Shown here in pieces: positions 58,613 to 64,000 of a stretch of DNA of 64,000 nt. The notes below the pieces were generated by a model. It had not been told where the DNA came from, searched no databases, and was given only the letters and a program-made list of their open reading frames with translations. The position numbers and the translations under genes are program-made. Numbering within the stretch: the stretch's first letter is position 1; every line of letters starts with the position of its first letter. The stretch comes from Pseudomonas putida (GTDB lineage Bacteria > Pseudomonadota > Gammaproteobacteria > Pseudomonadales > Pseudomonadaceae). The stretch covers positions 303,881 to 367,880 of the forward strand of contig NZ_BSKJ01000002.1 of assembly GCF_030159595.1 (NCBI RefSeq), read 5' to 3'.

Positions 58613-59332
58613 ATGAGACTGTCCCGCTTCTTCATCGACGCCCCCCTGAGCCTTGGCGAGCACGACTTGCCCGAGGCCCAGGCACACTACATCGGCCGCG
58701 TACTGCGCATGGCCCCCGGCGACGCCGTACAGCTGTTCGACGGCAGCGGCCAGGAATACCTCGGCCAGTTGCTTGAAGTGGGCAAGAAAACCGTCCGCGT
58801 CAGCCTCGACCGGGCCCTGCCCGGCCAGGCCGACTCGCCACTGCATGTGCACCTCGGCCAGGGCCTGTCCCGGGGCGAGCGCATGGACTGGGCGATCCAG
58901 AAAGCCACCGAGCTTGGCGCCAATGAAATCACCCCGATCGTCAGCGAACGCTGCGAAGTACGCCTGAAAGACGAACGCGCCGACAAGCGCCTGGCCCACT
59001 GGCGCCAGGTGGCGATCAGCGCCTGCGAGCAATGCGGCCGCTCTACCTTGCCGGTCATCCACCCACCCGTGACCTTGGCCGAATGGCTGGGTAGCACCAA
59101 GGCTGACCTGAAACTGGTGCTGCACCCGGTGGCCGAGCCGCTCACCAGCCACGACAAACCCGCGACCCTGGCATTTCTGATTGGCCCGGAAGGCGGCCTG
59201 AGCGAAGCCGAAGTCGAGCAGGCCAACGCGTCTGGCTTCCACGCCGCCCGCCTCGGTCCACGCGTGCTGCGCACCGAAACCGCGCCAGTGGTGGCGCTGT
59301 CGGTAGCACAGCAACTGTGGGGCGACTTATAA
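58613..59332 (+). CDS. rsmE: 16S rRNA (uracil1498-N3)-methyltransferase
   Basis: 239 residues of the SPOUT superfamily. N-terminal PUA-like part (MRLSRFFIDAPLSLGEHDL), then LGQGLSRGERMDWAIQKATE, IVSERCEVRLK, FLIGPEGGLSEAEV and LGPRVLRTETAPVVAL forming the trefoil knot and SAM site. The stop (59330-59332) abuts the stop of the convergent gene with no gap. Confidence 0.96.
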   Translation: MRLSRFFIDAPLSLGEHDLPEAQAHYIGRVLRMAPGDAVQLFDGSGQEYLGQLLEVGKKTVRVSLDRALPGQADSPLHVHLGQGLSRGERMDWAIQKATELGANEITPIVSERCEVRLKDERADKRLAHWRQVAISACEQCGRSTLPVIHPPVTLAEWLGSTKADLKLVLHPVAEPLTSHDKPATLAFLIGPEGGLSEAEVEQANASGFHAARLGPRVLRTETAPVVALSVAQQLWGDL

Positions 59333-59950
59333 CTAGCGCACATAAAACGAGACCGCCACGAAGTGCAGCAGGCTGCCGGCAATCACGAACAGGTGCCAGA
59401 TGCCGTGCGCGTGGCGCAATCGGCTGTCGAGGGCGAAGAAGATGATGCCCACGGTGTAGAACACGCCGCCAGCCGCCAGCCAGGCAAAGCCGGCGCTACC
59501 GAGTGACTGCACCAGCGGCTTGACCGCCACCAGCACGATCCAGCCCATCACGGCATAGATGATGATCGACACAATCCGCGCTTCTGAGCGCGGCTTGATC
59601 TCTTGCAGCATGCCGATCACCGCCAGCCCCCAGACCACACCGAACAGGCTCCAGCCCCAGGGACCGCGCAGGCTGACCAGGCAGAATGGTGTGTAGCTGC
59701 CGGCAATCAGCAGGTAGATCGACAGGTGATCGAGCTTGCGCATGATCACCTTCGCCCGCCCGCGGGTGCTGTGGTAGAGGGTCGAGATGCTGTAGAGCAA
59801 CAGCAGGGTACTGCCGTAGATAGAGAAACTGACGATCTTCCAGGGATCACCCTGCAGGCCTGCGACCACGATCAGCCAGATGGCACCGATACAGGCCAGG
59901 ACAGCGCCGACCAGGTGGGTCCAGGCGTTGAAGCGTTCACCGTAATACAT
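59333..59950 (-). CDS. trhA: Hemolysin III/TrhA-family membrane protein
   Basis: 205 residues with seven hydrophobic segments. Conserved histidines in STLYHSTRGR, KLDHLSIYLLIAGSYTPF and HAHGIWHLFVIAGSLLHF match the zinc-binding set of the PAQR/hemolysin III family. The function in Gram-negatives is linked to membrane lipid balance. ATG 59950 follows CAGGAGGTCTGTG. Confidence 0.9.
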   Translation of the reverse strand: MYYGERFNAWTHLVGAVLACIGAIWLIVVAGLQGDPWKIVSFSIYGSTLLLLYSISTLYHSTRGRAKVIMRKLDHLSIYLLIAGSYTPFCLVSLRGPWGWSLFGVVWGLAVIGMLQEIKPRSEARIVSIIIYAVMGWIVLVAVKPLVQSLGSAGFAWLAAGGVFYTVGIIFFALDSRLRHAHGIWHLFVIAGSLLHFVAVSFYVR

Positions 59951-59999
59951 GCAAACACAGACCTCCTGAGGTGGGCTGGGTTCCTGCTGTGATGCTGAT

Positions 60000-60100
60000 G
60001 GCCCTTTCGCGGGCAAGCCCGCTCCCACAGGTAATGCACACGCTCAAGGTCAGTGGTGCACCTGTGGGAGCGGGCTTGCCCGCGAAGAGGCCCGCACAGG
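60000..60100. repeat. REP/BIME pair
   Basis: Facing units CCCTTTCGCGGGCAAGCCCG and TGTGGGAGCGGGCTTGCCCG between the trhA start and the CheW-like gene stop. Confidence 0.92.
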
Positions 60101-60107
60101 CATCATC

Positions 60108-60581
60108 CTACCCAAGCTCAGGTTGCAGTTGCGCGTCACGCACCAGCCTTTCCAGCCCGGCCAGGTCCGGCACCCTCGCCACCTGCTCGCCCACCTGCAC
60201 CGCCGCCAGTTCCAGGCGCCCCAGCGCCACATCCACATAATTCAGCTGGCTGTCGAGCTTGCAAGAGCGCGGTATGTCCTGCAGCAACACCGCCAAATAA
60301 CGCAGGCCGGTATCGCCCAAGGCGTTGAGCACGACAACCCGCGCCCGCTCGCCGCACGGCGTCTCGCCGCCACACGCTGCCTCGAACCCGATCAGCGGCA
60401 GGCTTTGCTGGCGCCAGTCGATCCAGCCCAAATGCCAGGCCGGCTCACCGCGCTGGCACACCAGATTACGCTGGCCGCTCAGCTCGGCTACCGCCACGTT
60501 CGGCAACACCAGGGTGCGGTCACCCAAGGGCAGCAACAGCCCGGTCAGGCTGCTGCGCTGTCCGGCGATCAGTTCAAGCAT
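60108..60581 (-). CDS. chpC: CheW-like protein of the pilus chemosensory cluster, ChpC-like
   Basis: 157 residues of a CheW domain: TGLLLPLGDRTLVLPNVAVA, GWIDWRQQSLPLIGFEAAC, VVVLNALGDTGLRYLAVLLQ. It is the last gene of the chp/pil chemosensory run, and its ATG overlaps the chpA stop (ATGCTTGA). Order and size match ChpC in P. aeruginosa. It should couple a receptor to the ChpA kinase in controlling type IV pili. Confidence 0.82.
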   Translation of the reverse strand: MLELIAGQRSSLTGLLLPLGDRTLVLPNVAVAELSGQRNLVCQRGEPAWHLGWIDWRQQSLPLIGFEAACGGETPCGERARVVVLNALGDTGLRYLAVLLQDIPRSCKLDSQLNYVDVALGRLELAAVQVGEQVARVPDLAGLERLVRDAQLQPELG

Positions 60582-63500
60582 GGGGCTGGCTCCAGTGGGC
60601 GATACTCTGCAACAGCAGCGACTCCTGATACGGCTTGCCCAGGTATTCGTTGACGCCGATGGCCATGGCACGGTCGCGATGCTTCTGCCCGGTACGCGAA
60701 GTGATCATGATGATCGGCAGGTCTTTGAGCCGTTCGTCACGGCGAATGCGTGTGGCCACCTCGAAACCGTCCATGCGTGGCATTTCGATATCCAGCAACA
60801 GTACGTCGGGGCGGTGTTCTTCCAGCAAGGCCATGGCATCGACCCCATCCTTGGCCGTCAGCACGCTCATGCCATGGCGCTCCAGCAAGCGGCTGGTGAC
60901 CTTGCGCACAGTCACCGAATCGTCCACCACCATCACCAATAATGCGCGGCGCGGCGCCGGGCCGAGCAACTGGCGCTGAGAGCCTCCACCAGGCAAGCGG
61001 GCCAGGCGCCGCTGCTGGCCGCGCAGTTGGCCAAGCAGGTCGAGAATCAACACTACCCGGCCATCGCCCAGCAGCGTCGCCCCCGACAGCCCTGCAACCG
61101 CAGCAAACTGCGGCCCTAGGCTCTTCACCACAATCTCGCGGCTGGGCGACAGGCTGTCGGCCTGAATGGCGAACGATTGCTCCTTGGCATGCACCAGCAG
61201 CACCGGCAACGGCACGCTCTGCCCCAGCAGTGCAGGGCGTGGCAGGCCTTGCAGCAACTCGCCCAGGTAGCGCAGTTCGTATTCGTGGCCAGCATAGACA
61301 TAGCGTGGCGTATCGAGTTGATAACACGCCGCCAGCTCTGCCGGCGGCACGCGGACGATGCCCTCGATGGTATTGAGCGGAATGGCGTACTGCTCTTCGC
61401 CCAGGTGCACCATCAGCGCACGGTTGATCGATACGGTGAACGGCAGGCGTATCAGAAAGCGTGCACCCTTGCCCTGGGCCGACTCGATGCTCATCGAGCC
61501 CCCCAGTTGCTTGACCTCTTCGTGCACTACGTCCATGCCCAGGCCGCGCCCGGAAATCTGGGTGATTTTCTCGGCGGTGGAAAAGCCCGGGCGCAGAATG
61601 AACTGCAGGATCTCGTGATCACTCAAGTGTGCCTGCGGGTCCAGCAAGCCGCGCTTGATGGCCTTGCGCCGCACCGCCTCAAGCGGAACGCCAGCGCCAT
61701 CGTCGGTCATCTCGATAACGATATCGGCGCCTTCGTGCAGCAAGTTCAGGTGGATGGTGCCCTGCTCCGGCTTGCCCGCAGCCAAGCGCGCCTCGCGGCT
61801 TTCCAGACCATGGTCGACGGCATTGCGCAACATGTGCTCCAGCGGCGCCACCATGCGTTCGAGTACGCTGCGGTCCAGTTCGCCTTCGGCGTTGCCGACC
61901 ACCAGTTCCACTTGCTTGCCCAGTTCGCTGGCCACTTGCCGTACCACACGCTGCAAGCGCGGCACCAGGCGTTCGAACGGCACCATCAAGGTCGCGGTCA
62001 GGCCCTCTTGCAGCTGGCTGTTCACCCGCGCCTGCTGCTGCAATAGGCTGTAGGCTTCCTGGGCGCGCTGGGCCAGGGTTTCCTTCAGGTCGAGCAAGTC
62101 CGAGGCAGACTCGAACAAGGCCCGCGAAAGCTGCTGCAGCTGTGAATGGCGGTCCATTTCCAGCGGGTCGAAGTCGTCATAAGCATCGCCTTCGAACTGC
62201 TGGCGGCTGGAGATTCGCCCTTGGGTCTCGATGTCCAGGCGCAGCAGCTGGTCGCGCATGCGCTCAAGGGTGGTTTCCATCTCGTTGAGGGTGAACTGTG
62301 CATCGTTGACTTGCTGCTCGATGCGCCCCCGGATGATCGAGTGCTCGCCCGCCAGGTTGCCCAGGTCGTCGAGCAACTCGGCATCGACCTTGACCATATC
62401 GCCTGGCGCCCGCTCTGGCGCTGCCGCCGGTACCTCGCTGGCAGCGGCTTCGAGCGGCCCCTGCCCGGCAGCACTGTCGGTAAGGGCCGCGCTGCTGAAG
62501 TTGCGGATGTAGTCGATCAGTGCCGTGGCAGCATGCAGCGGCTGCCCCAGGCGCACCGCGTCGAGCATGTGTGCCAGGCGGTCGTGGCAGTTCTGCAACA
62601 GCGCGAACAAAGGCGCGCTCGGCGGCAAGCGGCCGGCAGCCAGCAGTTCGTACAAAAACTCCAGTTCGTGGGCCAAGTCACCGATCGGGGCAATTTCGAC
62701 CATGCGCGCCACACCCTTGAGGGTGTGCAGGTCGCGCATCAGGTTGTCCACCTCGACGCTGTTGCGTGGCTCGGCCTGCCAGCGCGCCAGCGCTGCGGCG
62801 GCGCTTTCGACGATGTCCGAGCTTTCTTCCAGGAACACTTCCAGCAGTTCTTCACCAGGGCTTTCCGGCTCTTCAGGCTGCGGCTCGCCCCCTTCTGGCA
62901 GCACAGGGCCATGCGACAGCCCCAGGGTATCCGTCAGGTCCATGTCCGGGTGCAATGGTGTGACCGAGTCGATACCCACCAGGCCGGTGGCATCGGGTGC
63001 CAAGGCCTGGTCCAGCAGGTTTCGCAGACCGTCGACAGTGTCTGGCCGTGGAGCGATGTCCTGCCCAGCCGCCACTTCATCGAGCATGTCCAGCAGGGCT
63101 TCATGGGCGCGCCGCGCGTGGGCGAAGAAGCGTGCATTGGCAGGCAAGCTGCCCTCTTCAATGGCGCCATACAGGTCCAGCAGGGCCTCGCACACGTCAT
63201 CCATCTGCCAAAGGTCGGCAAGGTGCGCGGCGTGGCCCAGGGTAGTCAACTGGTCGAGCAGGGTATCCAGTGCATCACGTTGGCCGGGCTGTTGCTGCCA
63301 GCGCGACAGCAACGACTCGGCATCAAGCAGGATGTCCATGGCCTGGGCCAGGAAGCTGGCGACCAACTGTGGGTCGCGCTTGCCGCGCCGGACATGCTGC
63401 GGGTCGTCATGCAAGCTGGCCAGGCGAGCGTCCACTGCCTGCCCAACCTGTTCGATCAGTTCCCCAGCGCCGGGGATGGCGGCCAGCGGCGTGCTGTCGA

Positions 63501-64000
63501 GTTGTGCCAGGCCCAGATGGAACAGCGAGCGTGCGGCTTCCAGCCATTCGATCTCGGCCATTTGCAAAGGCAGTTGGTGGCCCTTGTATTCACGGGCCAG
63601 GCGGTCGAAGGCGGTGGCCAGCTCGGCGACCGGCATCACCCCGGCCATGGCGGCACTGCCCTTGAGCGTGTGCAGCGCACGCTGCAGGCCATCGCTGACC
63701 GGCGTGTCGTGGCCGTCGGCGCCCTGCAGGAAAATAGCGAGGCTGGCCAAGTGGCCCTGCGCCTCGCTGCGGAAGATATCCAGCAACTGCGGATCAAGGC
63801 CATCAATCTCGGTAGCTGCCGGTGCATCGTTTTCAGCCAAGGCATGCAGGTGCCCGGCCAGCTGTTCGATTTCGGTCAGTTGCGGCAACTGGCCGGCAGC
63901 AAAGTCAGCCAGCAAATCAGGCAGGTGGACAAACACCTGCTGCAGGGCCACCACGCCTTCCGGGCTCAGCACGCTGCGGCCCTCCAGCACCCGGTTCAGC
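60574..64000 (-). CDS. chpA: Type IV pilus hybrid chemosensory kinase ChpA/PilL (C-terminal part)
   Basis: About 1140 residues are in the window; the N-terminal part lies beyond the right edge (P. aeruginosa ChpA is about 2470). In order there are an Hpt domain with histidine in LHTLKGSAAMAG, a degenerate Hpt-like helical stretch, a second Hpt with LHTLKGVARMV, the dimerisation helices (EHSIIRGRIEQQVNDAQF), the HATPase (NAVDHGLESREARLA, GRGLGMDVVHEEVKQLGG), a CheW-like module and a C-terminal receiver with VVDDSVTVRK, LLLDIEMPRMDG and GKPYQ. It controls twitching and cAMP signalling through PilG/PilH. Confidence 0.92.
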   Translation of the reverse strand, partial: LNRVLEGRSVLSPEGVVALQQVFVHLPDLLADFAAGQLPQLTEIEQLAGHLHALAENDAPAATEIDGLDPQLLDIFRSEAQGHLASLAIFLQGADGHDTPVSDGLQRALHTLKGSAAMAGVMPVAELATAFDRLAREYKGHQLPLQMAEIEWLEAARSLFHLGLAQLDSTPLAAIPGAGELIEQVGQAVDARLASLHDDPQHVRRGKRDPQLVASFLAQAMDILLDAESLLSRWQQQPGQRDALDTLLDQLTTLGHAAHLADLWQMDDVCEALLDLYGAIEEGSLPANARFFAHARRAHEALLDMLDEVAAGQDIAPRPDTVDGLRNLLDQALAPDATGLVGIDSVTPLHPDMDLTDTLGLSHGPVLPEGGEPQPEEPESPGEELLEVFLEESSDIVESAAAALARWQAEPRNSVEVDNLMRDLHTLKGVARMVEIAPIGDLAHELEFLYELLAAGRLPPSAPLFALLQNCHDRLAHMLDAVRLGQPLHAATALIDYIRNFSSAALTDSAAGQGPLEAAASEVPAAAPERAPGDMVKVDAELLDDLGNLAGEHSIIRGRIEQQVNDAQFTLNEMETTLERMRDQLLRLDIETQGRISSRQQFEGDAYDDFDPLEMDRHSQLQQLSRALFESASDLLDLKETLAQRAQEAYSLLQQQARVNSQLQEGLTATLMVPFERLVPRLQRVVRQVASELGKQVELVVGNAEGELDRSVLERMVAPLEHMLRNAVDHGLESREARLAAGKPEQGTIHLNLLHEGADIVIEMTDDGAGVPLEAVRRKAIKRGLLDPQAHLSDHEILQFILRPGFSTAEKITQISGRGLGMDVVHEEVKQLGGSMSIESAQGKGARFLIRLPFTVSINRALMVHLGEEQYAIPLNTIEGIVRVPPAELAACYQLDTPRYVYAGHEYELRYLGELLQGLPRPALLGQSVPLPVLLVHAKEQSFAIQADSLSPSREIVVKSLGPQFAAVAGLSGATLLGDGRVVLILDLLGQLRGQQRRLARLPGGGSQRQLLGPAPRRALLVMVVDDSVTVRKVTSRLLERHGMSVLTAKDGVDAMALLEEHRPDVLLLDIEMPRMDGFEVATRIRRDERLKDLPIIMITSRTGQKHRDRAMAIGVNEYLGKPYQESLLLQSIAHWSQPHA

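Overview
The window is a high-GC gammaproteobacterial chromosome segment that I assign to the Pseudomonas putida group. The evidence is the gene order (wapH-wapO, rlmJ, putP/putA, cfcR-fba-pgk-epd-tktA, sahR-type regulator-metK, ligB, ahcY-metF, rhlE, bioA-rsmE, chpC-chpA) and ten copies of the Pseudomonas REP palindrome (core near GCGGG..CCCGCTCCCACAGG). I see no tRNA, rRNA, CRISPR array, transposase, integrase or phage gene. Most of the window is ordinary core genome.

Region by region. 1-4.9 kb (minus strand): lipopolysaccharide core genes wapH (partial) and wapO, the 23S rRNA methyltransferase rlmJ, and the proline permease putP. 4.9-9.2 kb: the putP/putA divergent region, which carries six GTTGCA half-sites matching the PutA ribbon-helix-helix target, then trifunctional putA. 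9.3-10.4 kb: two small Pseudomonas-specific genes (DUF3077 and DUF6124 types); the second is preceded by a leader with nested long-range inverted repeats that looks like a structured RNA. 10.4-19 kb: an acyl-CoA dehydrogenase, then a four-gene cassette (EgtD-like methyltransferase, 2OG-Fe(II) oxygenase, EamA exporter, divergent LysR regulator), then a TldD/PmbA-type pair. The 3' end of the acyl-CoA dehydrogenase gene recurs as a 90%-identical relic on the far side of the cassette, marking it as an insertion. 19-30 kb: MdtD-type exporter, DbpA helicase, HI0933-type flavoprotein, YccS-type membrane protein, orphan periplasmic binding protein, ElaA, a winged-helix protein, a YgjP metallopeptidase, and the c-di-GMP response regulator CfcR.

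30-36.4 kb: a minus-strand central-carbon cluster (tktA, epd, pgk, fba) with two small lipoprotein genes, one of them MliC-like, lodged between pgk and fba. 36.5-49 kb: methyl-cycle genes. An ArsR-type regulator with a SAM-methyltransferase-like domain precedes metK and has a perfect inverted repeat in its promoter region; ahcY sits behind a good sigma-70 promoter and an SAH riboswitch, followed by metF. Between them lie ligB, DUF1090, a cytochrome c' lipoprotein, mltA, MAPEG, a DMT protein, a Na+/H+ antiporter and a thioesterase. 49-64 kb: a GT-A-like glycosyltransferase, a second orphan binding protein, rhlE, yceI and cytochrome b561, a secreted flavin amine oxidase with a long Lys/Ala/Pro tail, an unrecognised gene, bioA, rsmE, trhA, and the end of the type IV pilus chemosensory cluster (chpC, chpA, the latter running off the window).

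The most promising unexplained items are the inserted methyltransferase/oxygenase/exporter cassette with its scar, and the structured leader of the DUF6124-type gene. Coordinates were derived by reading the sequence; no alignment, folding or database search was run.
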